A stretch of DNA of 64,000 nt from positions 1,302,001 to 1,366,000 of the forward strand of contig VMSW01000007.1 in the NCBI GenBank assembly GCA_013791955.1, written 5' to 3'. This document shows positions 8,749 to 21,129 of the stretch, piece by piece. Source of the DNA: Propionicimonas sp. (lineage in GTDB: Bacteria; Actinomycetota; Actinomycetes; Propionibacteriales; Propionibacteriaceae). The notes beneath the pieces were generated by a model. The model was not told where the DNA came from and searched no databases. It saw only the letters and a program-made list of their open reading frames with translations. How positions within the stretch are numbered: the first letter of the stretch is position 1; each line of letters begins with the position of its first letter. Both the position numbers and the translations under genes were made by a program.

Positions 8749-9987
8749 ATGACGAACTGGCCGGACCGCTCAGCTACCCAACTGCTGGCTGAGTTGACCG
8801 CGCAGCTCGATCTCGCCATCCCCCACGCCCTGGCCCTTCGCCGCGAGCTCCACCGCCATCCTGACCTCAGCGGCTTGGAGCGCCCCACAGCCGACCGGTT
8901 GCGCCACGCCTTGCCCACCTTCAAGGCGACCCGGGTCGCCGATACCGGCTTCTTGGTTCACCTCGGGCCACCAGGGCCGGCCGTGGTGGTGCGCAGCGAG
9001 TTGGACGCTTTGCCACTTACCGAGGAGACAGGCGTCCCTTGGGCGGCTGGGGAGTCAGTGATGCATGCCTGCGGCCACGACGTGCATCTGGCCGCGCTGT
9101 GGGCGCTGCTCCAAGCTGCCCGGAAGGTCGAGCTGCCCGTGGGCCTGATCGGGCTGTTCCAACCGCGCGAAGAGGTGCAGCCCTCCGGCGCCGAGTCGGT
9201 AATCACCTCCGGCATCCTGGCCGACCAGCAGGTGGCCGCCGTCATCGGCGCCCACGTCCAGCCCCGAGTCACCAGCGGCGTGATCAGCACTGGAGCTGGC
9301 GCGGTCAATGCTGGCGCGGATCGCTTCGAGATCACCATCCACGGCCAGCCAGGGCACGGCGCCTACCCCCACGTAACCATCGATCCGGTGCCGGTGATCG
9401 CCGCCATCGTCACCGGGTTGCAGGAGCTAATCGGACGCAGTATCGATCCGATCCACCCGGCCGTGATCACCGTCGGCCGCCTTGAGGCGGGCAGCGCAGC
9501 CAACATCATTCCGGCCACCGCCACCGCTGAAGGGGTGATCCGGACGATGCACGAGTCCGACCGCACCCATCTGCACGCGGCGATCCGGAAACTGGCCGAA
9601 CACACCGCCGCAGCCCGCGGTGCTACTGCGGAGGTGAGCATCATCGTCGGCGACCCGATCCTGGTCAATGACCGGCGGCTGGTGCGGTTCACCGATCCGT
9701 TGATCACCCACCTTGGTCTCCCGCTGGCCCATGAGCCATTCCGCTCCTGCGGCGCCGACGACTTCTCCCACTACTCCCGGATCGCGCCGATTCTGATGAT
9801 GTTCGTCGGCGTCCGTCAGGATCCAGCGGTACGCATCAAGGACTCGGCTACCTCTGGCACCCGGTTTGAGGTCGGCCTACATCACCCGAGGTTCCTGCCG
9901 GCCGAGGAGTCGATTCGCAATGTGGCGCTGGCGCTCACTTCGGGCTATCTCGCCGGTGCCCAGCTAGCCACTGCCACTTCGACCTGA
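8749..9987 (+). CDS. M20 family amidohydrolase
   Basis: 412 aa metallohydrolase of the M20D branch (N-acyl-amino-acid hydrolases such as HipO and the indole-acetyl-amino acid hydrolases). Visible motifs: HRHPDLSG, ELDALPLTEETG, the metal-binding ACGHDVHLA (about 106-114), the REEVQPSGAE catalytic glutamates, GAHVQP, the dimerisation lid domain from about 190 to 305, and CGADDFSHYS near the C-terminus. The substrate cannot be named. It converges with the ABC-F gene with a 10-base gap. Confidence 0.88.
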   Translation: MTNWPDRSATQLLAELTAQLDLAIPHALALRRELHRHPDLSGLERPTADRLRHALPTFKATRVADTGFLVHLGPPGPAVVVRSELDALPLTEETGVPWAAGESVMHACGHDVHLAALWALLQAARKVELPVGLIGLFQPREEVQPSGAESVITSGILADQQVAAVIGAHVQPRVTSGVISTGAGAVNAGADRFEITIHGQPGHGAYPHVTIDPVPVIAAIVTGLQELIGRSIDPIHPAVITVGRLEAGSAANIIPATATAEGVIRTMHESDRTHLHAAIRKLAEHTAAARGATAEVSIIVGDPILVNDRRLVRFTDPLITHLGLPLAHEPFRSCGADDFSHYSRIAPILMMFVGVRQDPAVRIKDSATSGTRFEVGLHHPRFLPAEESIRNVALALTSGYLAGAQLATATST

Positions 9988-9997
9988 GCCGAAACCG

Positions 9998-11596
9998 TCA
10001 GGCCAGGCTCACCAGGTCGAGGTATTCAGGATTCCATAGGTCTTCGTCACCATCGGGCAGCAATAGCACCCGGTCGGGCTCGAGCGCGGTCACCGCGCCC
10101 TCGTCGTGGGTCACCAGCACCACCGCGCCGGCATAGTCACGAAGCGCGGCCAGCACCTCGGCTCGCGAGGCTGGATCGAGGTTGTTGGTCGGTTCATCGA
10201 GCAGCAGGACGTTGGCGGCGCTCACCACCAGCATCGCCAACGCCAGGCGGGTCTTCTCCCCACCGGAAAGCACTCGGGCTGGCTTCTCCACGTCGTCTCC
10301 GGAGAACAGGAAGGAGCCGAGGATTTTGCGCACCTCAGTCTCGTTCAGTTCCGGGGAGGCCGTGATCATGTTCTCCAGCACGCTGCGCGAAACGTCGAGG
10401 GTTTCGTGCTCCTGGGCGTAGTAGCCCAACCGCAGCCCGTGGCCGGGGATGACCCGACCGGTGTCGGACTCTTCTATGCCGGCCAGCAGCCGCAACAGGG
10501 TGGTCTTCCCAGCACCGTTCAGGCCCAAAATGACCACCTTGGAGCCGCGATCGATGGCCAAATCCACATCGGTGAACACTTCCAGCGAGCCATAGGACTT
10601 GCTCAACTCGGTGGCCGTCAGCGGCGTCTTGCCCGACGGAGCGGGCTTGGGCAGGCGGATCTTGGCTACCCGGTCAGCGGCGCGGTGATCTTCCAGCCCG
10701 GCCAGCAGCTTCTCGGCTCGCTTGGCCATGTTTTGGGCGGCAACAGCCTTGGTGGCCTTGGCGCGCATTTTGTTGGCCTGGGCCTGCAGCGTCTCAGCTT
10801 TACGCTCGGCATTGGCCCGTTCACGCTTGCGTCGCTTCTGATCGGTTTCGCGCTGCAGGAGATATCGCTTCCAGTCCATCGAGTAGATATCCAGCTCGGC
10901 GCGGTTGGCGTCCAGATGGAAGACCTTGTTCACGCAGGCCTCCAGCAGCCCCACATCATGGGAGATCACGATCAATCCACCGGAATAGGACTGCAGGAAA
11001 CCCCGCAACCAGACGATCGAGTCGGCGTCCAGGTGGTTGGTTGGCTCGTCCAACAACAGCGTCTCGGCGCCGGAGAACAGAATGCGAGCCAGTTCCACCC
11101 GCCGCCGCTGACCGCCAGAAAGCGTGCGCAACGGCTGGGAAAGCACGCGGTCGGCCAAGCCGAGGTTCGCCGCGATCCGGGCCGCTTCGGATTCGGCACC
11201 GTAGCCACCGGCGGCAGCCAACTCGGCTTCGGCCCGGGAGTAGGAGTTCATTGCCTTTTCCTGCGCCTGACCGACCTCAGTGGACATCGCCATCGAGTAG
11301 CTGCTCAACCGACGCAGAATCGAATCCAACCCGCGGGCCGACAGAATGCGGTCCTTGGCGAGCTGTTCCAGGTCACCGGTACGCGGGTCCTGCGGCAAGT
11401 AGCCGATCTGTCCGGTTCGGGTGATCTCGCCGGCGGCCGGCAAGGCTTCGCCAGCCAGAATCCGGGTGAGCGTGGTCTTCCCGGCGCCATTTCGACCGAC
11501 CAGGCCGATCTTGTCGCCACTGATCACCTGGAAGGCAACCGGGGATAACAACAGCTGGGCACCAGCCCGCACTTCAACTTCTCTAGCTACCAACAT
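9998..11596 (-). CDS. ABC-F family ATPase
   Basis: 532 aa with two ABC cassettes on one chain and no membrane segment. Cassette 1: GRNGAGKTT, LSGGQRRRVELAR, TLLLDEPTNHLD. Cassette 2: GLNGAGKTTLL, LSGGEKTRLALAM, VLLLDEPTNNLD. The linker (about 245-325) is rich in Lys/Arg/Ala (QKRRKRERANAERK), the P-site tRNA-interaction motif of ABC-F proteins. They bind the ribosomal E site to rescue or regulate translation; some give antibiotic resistance. It looks like a housekeeping actinobacterial type, closest in layout to Ettr/Uup-like proteins; resistance is not supported. Confidence 0.9.
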   Translation of the reverse strand: MLVAREVEVRAGAQLLLSPVAFQVISGDKIGLVGRNGAGKTTLTRILAGEALPAAGEITRTGQIGYLPQDPRTGDLEQLAKDRILSARGLDSILRRLSSYSMAMSTEVGQAQEKAMNSYSRAEAELAAAGGYGAESEAARIAANLGLADRVLSQPLRTLSGGQRRRVELARILFSGAETLLLDEPTNHLDADSIVWLRGFLQSYSGGLIVISHDVGLLEACVNKVFHLDANRAELDIYSMDWKRYLLQRETDQKRRKRERANAERKAETLQAQANKMRAKATKAVAAQNMAKRAEKLLAGLEDHRAADRVAKIRLPKPAPSGKTPLTATELSKSYGSLEVFTDVDLAIDRGSKVVILGLNGAGKTTLLRLLAGIEESDTGRVIPGHGLRLGYYAQEHETLDVSRSVLENMITASPELNETEVRKILGSFLFSGDDVEKPARVLSGGEKTRLALAMLVVSAANVLLLDEPTNNLDPASRAEVLAALRDYAGAVVLVTHDEGAVTALEPDRVLLLPDGDEDLWNPEYLDLVSLA

Positions 11597-11659
11597 CGCT
11601 GGACAAGGCTACCCCGCCGCCGACCCGACCAAATGCAGCGGTCAGACCAACGGCGGTCA

Positions 11660-12034
11660 TCAGACGTTGTAGCCGATCGAGCGCAACTGCTCCCGGCCGT
11701 CCTCGGTGATCATTTCCAGGCTCCAGGCCGGCAGCCACACCCAGTTGATCGTGGCCGAGTTCACCAACCCTTCCAGCGCGAGCTGAGTGTTGTACTCGAT
11801 CTGATCGGTCAACGGGCAGGTTGGCGAGGTCAACGTCATGTCAATCACGGCATCGTTGCCCACGTCGATCGTCACCCCGTACACCAAACCGAGGTCGACG
11901 ACGTTCACCCCAAGCTCGGGGTCAACAACGTCCTTCATCGCTTCCAAGACGTCTTCCTCAGTGGGTCGGACGTTCGGCGTTGCGTCGGGAAAAGTGTCCT
12001 CCACTAGGTCGGACGGTCGCACGGACTCGCTCAT
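11660..12034 (-). CDS. sufT: SufT/MIP18-family Fe-S assembly protein (DUF59)
   Basis: 124 aa from ATG 12034, whose ATGA overlaps the sufU stop. The MIP18/DUF59 core is clear: VLEAMKDVVDPELGVNVVDLGLVYGV, then MTLTSPTCPLTDQI with the conserved Cys, and the C-terminal VWLPAWSLEMITEDGREQLRSIGY. Family members help insert or transfer Fe-S clusters. The frame stays open upstream but that part overlaps sufU and is not coding. Last gene of the SUF operon. Confidence 0.9.
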   Translation of the reverse strand: MSESVRPSDLVEDTFPDATPNVRPTEEDVLEAMKDVVDPELGVNVVDLGLVYGVTIDVGNDAVIDMTLTSPTCPLTDQIEYNTQLALEGLVNSATINWVWLPAWSLEMITEDGREQLRSIGYNV

Positions 12035-12489
12035 TTCACTCCTTGTCCATGTTCTGCAGCCAAAGCTTGCGCCGCGGCGTCCTTGAACGCCGACCAACCA
12101 AGCAGCGCGCATTTCACGCGTGCCGGAAACTGAGCCACCCCGACGAAGGCGATCCCGTCTTCCAGGCGCTCCTCATCGGGCTCGTAGCGGCCTTGAGAAT
12201 GCATCATCTCGGTGAAGTCGGCGTGCAACGCCAGCGCCTCATCGACGGTCTTACCAATCACCAGGTCGGTCATCACCGACGTGGAGGCCTGGGAGATCGA
12301 ACAGCCAATCCCGTCATAGGAGACGTCAACCACCCGTTCGCCGTCCAGCTGGACCCGCAGCAGCACTTCGTCGCCACAGCTCGGGTTCACATGCGTGACT
12401 TCAGCCTGATAGGGCTCTCGCAGGCCACTGTGATGCTTAGCCTTGTAGTGATCCAGGATGATCTCCTGGTACATCGCCTCGACGCTCAA
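12031..12489 (-). CDS. sufU: SufU, zinc-dependent sulfurtransferase of the SUF system
   Basis: 152 aa IscU-like protein. Cys38 with Asp40 (NPSCGD), Cys63 (GIGCSISQAS) and Cys127 (RVKCALLGW) are the four zinc or sulfur ligands of SufU. The GxxC segment spacing is the SufU form rather than the IscU scaffold. It accepts persulfide sulfur from SufS and passes it to SufBCD. Its start overlaps the sufS stop by four bases and its stop overlaps sufT. Confidence 0.95.
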   Translation of the reverse strand: MSVEAMYQEIILDHYKAKHHSGLREPYQAEVTHVNPSCGDEVLLRVQLDGERVVDVSYDGIGCSISQASTSVMTDLVIGKTVDEALALHADFTEMMHSQGRYEPDEERLEDGIAFVGVAQFPARVKCALLGWSAFKDAAAQALAAEHGQGVK

Positions 12490-13787
12490 CTCCGCCCCCC
12501 GAAGAAGTCGGCCACGTAGTTGAGACCATCAGCCAAGGCATCGATCTCAGTGGTGGTGGTGTACAGGTAAAGCGAGGCGCGAGTTGAGGCCGAGATTCCC
12601 AGGCGTTCATGCAGCGGACGAGCACAGTGATGGCCGCCGCGAACCGCGATCCCCCGTGAATCCAGCAGCTGCATGACGTCGTGCGGATGCACTTCCAGCC
12701 CGTTGGCGGTGGTCAGGGTGAACGAGATCGCCCCGCCCCGATCGACCGGCCTGGTCGGCCCGAGAATGCGCAACCCGTCCACAGCCGACAACCGAGTGAG
12801 CGCGTAGGCGGTGATCCGCTCCTCGTGAATGGCAATCTTTTCGATTCCGACGCCATTCAGGTAGTCGATGGCTGCGCCCAGCCCGACCGCCTCGGCAATC
12901 GGCGGAGTGCCGGCCTCGAAGCGATGCGGCGGTTCGGCGTAGGTGGAACCAGTCAGTTTCACGACTTTGATCATCTCGCCGCCACCAAGGAAGGGCGGCA
13001 ATTCGGCCAGCAGGTCGTAGCGGCCCCAAAGCACTCCGATCCCGGTGGGCCCGAGCATCTTGTGCCCGGTGAAGGCCAACAGGTCGGCACCGATAGTGGC
13101 CACGTCCACCCCGGCATGCGGCGCTGCCTGGGCGGCGTCAACCACCATCACCGCACCGACGGCGTGAGCCTGGGCCGCGATTTCGCTGACCGGGTTCACG
13201 GTGCCAAGAACATTCGACACGGCAGCAATCGAGACGATCTTGGTGCGCTCGTTGATCAGGTTCTCCGCGGCGGCTTTGCCGAGATCCAGGCGACCGTCTT
13301 CGGTGATGTCGAACCAACGCAGCACTGCCCCAGTGCGCTCGGCGGCCAGCTGCCAGGGCACGATATTGGAGTGATGCTCCAAGACCGAGATCACGATCTC
13401 ATCGCCAGGCTGCAACCGGGACGCCAAAGTGTAGGCAGCCAAGTTCAGGGCCTCGGAGGCATTCTTGGTGAACACCACCTCCTGCGGGCCGGCCGCGCCG
13501 ATGAACGTGGCGATCTTCGCCCGGGCTCCCTCGAAACCCGCGGTGGCCTCCATACCGAGGGTGTGCATCGCTCGGGCAACATTGGCGTTATGGAACGAGT
13601 AATGCTCGGCCATCGCCGCCACCACTGAGGCCGGCTTCTGGGAGGTGTTCGCGGAGTCGAGGTAGACCAGGGGGTGCCCGTTCACTTCCCGGGACAAGCC
13701 CGGGAAGTCGGCCCGAATGGCGGCGACGTCGTAGCCGCTGGCCTGCAGTTCAGCAGTCAGGGTCGAAGTTTGCGCGCGATCAGGCAT
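12486..13787 (-). CDS. sufS: Cysteine desulfurase SufS
   Basis: 433 aa class II PLP cysteine desulfurase: cysteine to alanine plus an enzyme persulfide. YLDSANTSQKP starts the fold, Lys243 in FTGHKMLGP binds PLP, and Cys388 in RGGHHCARP is the persulfide carrier on a short loop, as in type II (SufS) enzymes. Start and stop overlap sufC (8 bases) and sufU (4 bases), so expression should be tightly coupled. Confidence 0.95.
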   Translation of the reverse strand: MPDRAQTSTLTAELQASGYDVAAIRADFPGLSREVNGHPLVYLDSANTSQKPASVVAAMAEHYSFHNANVARAMHTLGMEATAGFEGARAKIATFIGAAGPQEVVFTKNASEALNLAAYTLASRLQPGDEIVISVLEHHSNIVPWQLAAERTGAVLRWFDITEDGRLDLGKAAAENLINERTKIVSIAAVSNVLGTVNPVSEIAAQAHAVGAVMVVDAAQAAPHAGVDVATIGADLLAFTGHKMLGPTGIGVLWGRYDLLAELPPFLGGGEMIKVVKLTGSTYAEPPHRFEAGTPPIAEAVGLGAAIDYLNGVGIEKIAIHEERITAYALTRLSAVDGLRILGPTRPVDRGGAISFTLTTANGLEVHPHDVMQLLDSRGIAVRGGHHCARPLHERLGISASTRASLYLYTTTTEIDALADGLNYVADFFGGRS

Positions 13788-14547
13788 TGGCCTTCGCGGC
13801 CTTCACGAACCGGTCGTAACCCTCGATCTCCAACCGGTCGGCCAGTTCTGCCCCGCCTTCGGCAACGATGTGGCCGTCGACGAAAACGTGCACGAAGTCC
13901 GGCTTGATGTAGTTCAGGATCCGCGTGTAGTGGGTGATCAACAGCACGCCACGGTCGCCGGCCTCAGTGAAGCGGTTGACCCCTTCGGAGACGATCCGCA
14001 GCGCGTCGATGTCCAGACCGGAGTCGGTTTCGTCCAGGATCGCGAACTTGGGGCTCAGCAGTTCCAGCTGGGCCACCTCGTGACGCTTCTTCTCCCCACC
14101 GGAGAAGCCCTCATTCAACGAGCGGGCCGCGAAAGTTCCGTCCAGGCCGACCTTCTCCAGCGCAACGTTCACTTCCTTGACCCAGGTGCGCACCTTGGGC
14201 GCTTCGCCGGACAGCGCGGTCCTGGCCGTCCGCAGGAAGTTGGCCACCGAGACCCCCGGCACCTCAATCGGGTACTGCATGGCCAAGAACAGCCCGGCCC
14301 GGGCGCGCTCGTCCACGCTCATGGCGGTCAGTTCCACCCCGTCAAGGGTCACTGAGCCGGACGTGATGGTGTATTTCGGGTGGCCAGCAATCGAGTAGGC
14401 CAAAGTCGACTTGCCCGAGCCGTTAGGACCCATGATGGCGTGCACCTCACCGGTGGCTACCGTCAGGTCGACACCTTTGAGGATCTCCTTGGGACCGGTC
14501 TCGGTCTCCACCTCCACGTGCAGTCCGCTGATGCGAAGTTCACTCAT
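13780..14547 (-). CDS. sufC: Fe-S cluster assembly ATPase SufC
   Basis: 255 aa ABC-type ATPase of the SufBCD scaffold complex. Walker A GPNGSGKST (about 40), signature GFSGGEKKRHEVAQ (about 150), Walker B KFAILDETDSGLDIDAL and VLLITHYTRIL identify SufC; the LDETDSGLD wording is specific to the family. It powers cluster assembly on SufB-SufD in the cytoplasm. Confidence 0.96.
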   Translation of the reverse strand: MSELRISGLHVEVETETGPKEILKGVDLTVATGEVHAIMGPNGSGKSTLAYSIAGHPKYTITSGSVTLDGVELTAMSVDERARAGLFLAMQYPIEVPGVSVANFLRTARTALSGEAPKVRTWVKEVNVALEKVGLDGTFAARSLNEGFSGGEKKRHEVAQLELLSPKFAILDETDSGLDIDALRIVSEGVNRFTEAGDRGVLLITHYTRILNYIKPDFVHVFVDGHIVAEGGAELADRLEIEGYDRFVKAAKANA

Positions 14548-14553
14548 GTCGCG

Positions 14554-14886
14554 CTACTCCTGGCTTTCGATCGGGTTGTCTGGGTCGATAAAGATGTTGG
14601 TGCCGTCAGTGCGGACGGGGTAGATCGGCACCGGCATTACTGCTGGCGGGTCCAACGGATTGCCGGTACGCAAGTCAAAACGAGATCCGTGAGCTTCGCA
14701 TTCCAGCGTGCAGCCATCGATCTCGCCGTCACTCAGCGGGATCTCAGCGTGGGAACACACATCCCTGATGGCGAACAGGCCGCCGGTGGTGTTGGCGATA
14801 GCGATCGAATCCCGCCCGGCCACCTCTACGGCAAGGACGGTGCCGACCGGCACGTCGGCCAGCGCGCAGGCGCGGACAAAACTCAT
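14554..14886 (-). CDS. Rieske [2Fe-2S] ferredoxin within the SUF operon
   Basis: 110 aa small Rieske protein with both ligand pairs, CSH near 43 and CEAHGSRFD near 63 (C-x-H ... C-x2-H). No signal peptide, so cytoplasmic. Similar to NirD/phenylpropionate-dioxygenase ferredoxin subunits. Its place between sufD and sufC (4-base overlap with sufD, 6-base gap to sufC) recurs in actinobacterial SUF operons and suggests electron supply for cluster assembly; that role is inferred. Confidence 0.9.
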   Translation of the reverse strand: MSFVRACALADVPVGTVLAVEVAGRDSIAIANTTGGLFAIRDVCSHAEIPLSDGEIDGCTLECEAHGSRFDLRTGNPLDPPAVMPVPIYPVRTDGTNIFIDPDNPIESQE

Positions 14887-16055
14887 GCCGACACCGCCTG
14901 CGCCGACCCGCCGACGATGACTTCCAGCTCCGCCTCCACCGCGATCATCAGCCGAGCCTCGACCTCGGGCACGCCGATCCGGCGAATGATGTCGGCGAAG
15001 AAGCCGTGCACGACCAAGCGTCGCGCCTCGTCCTCGGGGATGCCGCGGGAGCGCAGGTAAAACAGCTGCTCGTCGTCGAAGCGTCCGGTCGTCGAGGAAT
15101 GCCCAGCGCCTTCGATCTCGCCGGTCTCGATCTCGAGATTCGGCACCGAGTCGGCTCGGCAGCCGTCAGTGAGCACCAGGTTCTTGTTGGTCTCATAGGT
15201 GGTGATGCCCTCGGCGACCTTGCGGATCAGCACATCCCCCACCCACACCGAATGCGCACCCTGGCCCTGAAGAGCGCCACGGTAGTCGACGTGACTGGTG
15301 GTATGCGGGGCATTGTGATCGACGAACATCCGATGCTCAATGTGCTGACCGGCATCGACGAAATAGACCCCAAACTGCTCCAAGGAGCCGCCTGGCCCAG
15401 CGAATCGAGCGTTTTCGGCCAGTCGGATCAGGTCGCCACCGAGGCTGGCGGTCACCGTCCGCACCTGGGCGTCGCGCCCCACCAGGACAGCGTGATGGCC
15501 GCCGTGGGTGGTCCCGGCGTCCCAGTCGGCGATCGCGACGAACGTGAGCGAAGCGCCGTCCCCCACGCTGATGTCGGTCTTGTCGGCGAAGGTGCCGCTT
15601 CCGGTGTAACGAACCACGATGGTCGCCTTGGCCCGAGGGCCAACGGTGATCACCAAGTGCTCCGCAACCGCCTGCCCGGTGCCGTTGCCGGTGAGCAGGA
15701 TCGGCTCACTGAGTTCAGTGTCGGCCGGTATGTCGAGTTGCACCCCACGACCGGCATTCAACGCAGCCAGGGCGGAGACTCGATCGATCGGCGCCTCCAC
15801 TGAGAGCTCCCTGGCCCGCTCGGCGCTGATCGGCGCCAAACTCACTCCGGCCGGAAGCTGGGTGGTCCACTCCAGGGTGTTGCCGCTCGCCTCAGCCTCC
15901 AGGAGGCCGCGCAGGCGGCGCAGCGGGGTGAACCGCCACACTTCCTCACGCCCGGTTGGCAGCGGATGGTCGGCCACGTCCCAGGAAGGGATCGGATGCA
16001 GATGGGAGGCGGGATTGGCCTCCACAGCCTCGGCCACGTTGGACACAGCAGTCAC
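14883..16055 (-). CDS. sufD: Fe-S cluster assembly protein SufD
   Basis: 390 aa beta-helix scaffold subunit that pairs with SufB and binds SufC. Typical regions: WDVADHPLPTGREEVWRFTPL at the N-terminus, the repeated beta-helix core, HTTSHVDYRGALQGQGAHSVW, and the C-terminal LRSRGIPEDEARRLVVHGFF shared by SufB and SufD. It lies 28 bases downstream of sufB. Confidence 0.93.
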   Translation of the reverse strand: MTAVSNVAEAVEANPASHLHPIPSWDVADHPLPTGREEVWRFTPLRRLRGLLEAEASGNTLEWTTQLPAGVSLAPISAERARELSVEAPIDRVSALAALNAGRGVQLDIPADTELSEPILLTGNGTGQAVAEHLVITVGPRAKATIVVRYTGSGTFADKTDISVGDGASLTFVAIADWDAGTTHGGHHAVLVGRDAQVRTVTASLGGDLIRLAENARFAGPGGSLEQFGVYFVDAGQHIEHRMFVDHNAPHTTSHVDYRGALQGQGAHSVWVGDVLIRKVAEGITTYETNKNLVLTDGCRADSVPNLEIETGEIEGAGHSSTTGRFDDEQLFYLRSRGIPEDEARRLVVHGFFADIIRRIGVPEVEARLMIAVEAELEVIVGGSAQAVSA

Positions 16056-16083
16056 GTTGTTACCTCTTCTCGCAGCCGCGGGC

Positions 16084-17526
16084 TCAGCCCACGGCCCCTT
16101 CCATCTGAAGTTCGATCAGCCGGTTTAGCTCCAGCGCGTATTCCATCGGCAGTTCCCGGGCGATCGGCTCAACGAAGCCGCGAACGATCATCGCCATTGC
16201 CTCGTCTTCGCCCATCCCGCGACTCATTAGGTAGAAGAGCTGGTCCTCGCTCACCTTCGAGACCGTGGCCTCATGGGCCATCGACACGTCGTCCTCGCGG
16301 ACGTCCACGTAGGGATAGGTGTCGGAACGGGAGATGGTGTCGACCAACAGCGCATCACATTTCACCGAACTGACTGAGTGATGGGCGCCCGGGTTGACCT
16401 GAACCAGGCCCCGGTAGGAGGAACGCCCACCGCAACGGGCCACCGACTTGGAGATGATCGAACTGGACGTGTGCGGCGCAGCGTGGACCATCTTTGAGCC
16501 CGCGTCCTGATGCTGACCTTCACCAGCAAAGGCGATGCTGAGGGTCTCGCCACGGGCGTGCTCCCCCATCAAGTAGACCGCCGGGTACTTCATGGTGACC
16601 TTCGAGCCGATGTTGCCATCGACCCACTCCATGGTTCCGCCAGCCTCCACCGTGGTCCGCTTGGTGACTAGGTTGTACACATTCGTCGACCAGTTCTGGA
16701 TGGTGGTGTAGCGCACGGTGGCGTTCTTCTTGACGATGATCTCCACCACCGCCGAGTGCAGCGAGTCGGACTTGTAGATCGGCGCCGTGCAGCCCTCGAC
16801 GTAGTGCACATGCGAGCCCTCGTCAGCGATGATCAAGGTGCGCTCGAACTGGCCCATGTTCTCGGTGTTGATTCGGAAATAGGCCTGCAGCGGAATCGAG
16901 ACATGCACGCCCTTGGGAACGTAGATGAACGAGCCGCCCGACCAGACCGCAGTGTTGAGCGCAGAGAACTTGTTATCGCCCACCGGTACCACCGAGGTGA
17001 AGTACTCCCGGAATAGCTCCGGGTGCTCCTTCAGCGCGGTGTCGGTGTCGAGGAAGATGACGCCTTGGCGCTCCAACTCCTCGTTGATCTTGTGGTAGAC
17101 GACCTCAGATTCGTATTGGGCGGCCACGCCGGAGACCAACCGGGCCTTCTCGGCCTCGGGGATACCCAGCCGGTCATAGGTGCGCTTGATGTCATCGGGC
17201 AGGTCGTCCCAGGTTTGGGCCTGCTTCTCGGTCGAGCGGACGAAATACTTGATGTTGTCGAAGTCGATACCGCTGAGGTCGGCACCCCAGGTCGGCATTG
17301 GCTTGCGCTCGAACATCCGCAGCGACTTCAGCCGCAGCTCAAGCATCCATTCCGGCTCGCTCTTCAGCGCCGAGATCCGGCGCACCACGCCTTCGTTGAG
17401 CCCTCGTTGAGCCGAAATGCCGGCCGCGTCTGAGTCATGCCAGCCGTACTGATAGGCGCCGAGGGCGTCCAGATGCTGTTCCTGGGTGGCTCCCAGACCG
17501 GGAGCGGACGGGGTAATAGCGGTCAT
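16084..17526 (-). CDS. sufB: Fe-S cluster assembly protein SufB
   Basis: 480 aa from ATG 17526, whose ATGA overlaps the sufR stop; the further 21 upstream residues lie inside sufR and are rejected. Characteristic stretches include [22 protein letters not shown]-type [30 protein letters not shown] with the conserved Cys, [13 protein letters not shown], and [20 protein letters not shown]. SufB is the main scaffold on which clusters form, in complex with SufC and SufD. Confidence 0.95.
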   Translation of the reverse strand: MTAITPSAPGLGATQEQHLDALGAYQYGWHDSDAAGISAQRGLNEGVVRRISALKSEPEWMLELRLKSLRMFERKPMPTWGADLSGIDFDNIKYFVRSTEKQAQTWDDLPDDIKRTYDRLGIPEAEKARLVSGVAAQYESEVVYHKINEELERQGVIFLDTDTALKEHPELFREYFTSVVPVGDNKFSALNTAVWSGGSFIYVPKGVHVSIPLQAYFRINTENMGQFERTLIIADEGSHVHYVEGCTAPIYKSDSLHSAVVEIIVKKNATVRYTTIQNWSTNVYNLVTKRTTVEAGGTMEWVDGNIGSKVTMKYPAVYLMGEHARGETLSIAFAGEGQHQDAGSKMVHAAPHTSSSIISKSVARCGGRSSYRGLVQVNPGAHHSVSSVKCDALLVDTISRSDTYPYVDVREDDVSMAHEATVSKVSEDQLFYLMSRGMGEDEAMAMIVRGFVEPIARELPMEYALELNRLIELQMEGAVG

Positions 17527-18230
17527 ACCGTCTTCCTTTCGGGCTCTGCGCCGGCCGGGTGAACCGGTCGCGGCACGTGGGTGGTGCACACCCCGTCGCC
17601 GTGGGCGATGGTGGCCAGCCGCTGCACGTGCGAGCCGAGCAACTTGGCGAAGGCCTTGGTCTCGGCCTCACACAACTGGGGGAACTCAGTTGCTACGTGG
17701 GCGAACGGACAGTGAAACTGACACAACTGAACCCCGGTCGACAGTGGCTTCAACGAAGCCACAAAACCTTCTGCGGTCAGCGCTTCCACCAACGCTTCTG
17801 CCCTGCTGTCGTATTCCGGAAGCAGTTCCTCGAAGCGCAGGGTGATCGGCTCAGAGATGCTGGCAGCGAACCTCTCCACTGCCTGGTCTCCACCCAAGTG
17901 GTAGAGGTAGTGCAAGGCGTCATTGGCCAAGCGATCGTAGGCCTGGTAAAAGATGCCGCGACCGGAGTCAGTAAGTTCGAACACTTTGGCCGGACGGCCC
18001 CGTCCACGCGGGCCATAGATCCGCTGCTGACGGCTGGTCACCTGACCCGAATCCGACAGCACCGAGAGGTGCCGACGCACTGCCGCCGGCGTCAATCCGA
18101 GGCGCAGCGCCAAGTCGTTCGCGGTCGATGGGCCGTGTTGCAGGATCGAGCGCGAGACCCGGCTACGGGTGGAAGCGTCGGCCGCAGCCTGCGCCTCAGC
18201 CACCGGGCTCTCGAGTGTCTCGCTTTTCAC
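17523..18230 (-). CDS. sufR: SufR, Fe-S-sensing repressor of the SUF operon
   Basis: 235 aa winged-helix regulator. The HTH is at about 30-75 ([24 protein letters not shown]), followed by the wing ([19 protein letters not shown]). The C-terminal half holds the cluster-ligand cysteines CQFHC, a third Cys in FPQLCEAE and GDGVCTTHV, matching SufR of cyanobacteria and mycobacteria. It leads the operon and should repress it when it carries a cluster. GTG start at 18230 without a clear ribosome site. Promoter and operator must lie in 18231-18492. Confidence 0.92.
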   Translation of the reverse strand: MKSETLESPVAEAQAAADASTRSRVSRSILQHGPSTANDLALRLGLTPAAVRRHLSVLSDSGQVTSRQQRIYGPRGRGRPAKVFELTDSGRGIFYQAYDRLANDALHYLYHLGGDQAVERFAASISEPITLRFEELLPEYDSRAEALVEALTAEGFVASLKPLSTGVQLCQFHCPFAHVATEFPQLCEAETKAFAKLLGSHVQRLATIAHGDGVCTTHVPRPVHPAGAEPERKTV

Positions 18231-18492
18231 AACACCATTCTGACCTAATTGCGCTGGCCGTCAAATCCCCCATCCATGCGGCTTCACACAGTCGTAACCC
18301 TCAGGCGGCGGAACCGTGGTCAACTAGCGGCCACACCGTCCCAGCGAGCGAGACACTGCGCCCAAGTTTCTGCCCGCCGCATGCAGCAGATCACCGATGG
18401 GCGTAAAGTGGAACCGAAGTTTGTTACGTCATTGGATTGTCTTGTCAAAGTCGACCAGACAGCGGTCCTCCAACTCGTGCAAGGAAGCAGAA
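18231..18492. promoter_or_regulatory. Divergent promoter region between sufR and the pyrophosphatase gene
   Basis: A 262-base gap that must contain the SUF operon promoter (leftward) and the hppA promoter (rightward). A ribosome site AAGGAAG (18481-18487) precedes the GTG of hppA. I could not find a convincing SufR operator or an unambiguous -35/-10 pair by eye. Confidence 0.5.

Positions 18493-21125
<2,633 letters not shown>

Positions 21126-21129
<4 letters not shown>

Noticed and set aside
18215-18240. AGTGT-N8-TCACA pattern near the sufR start as a SufR operator
   Set aside because: Half-site order and spacing do not fit the SufR sites I know, and it covers the start codon region by chance-level similarity.
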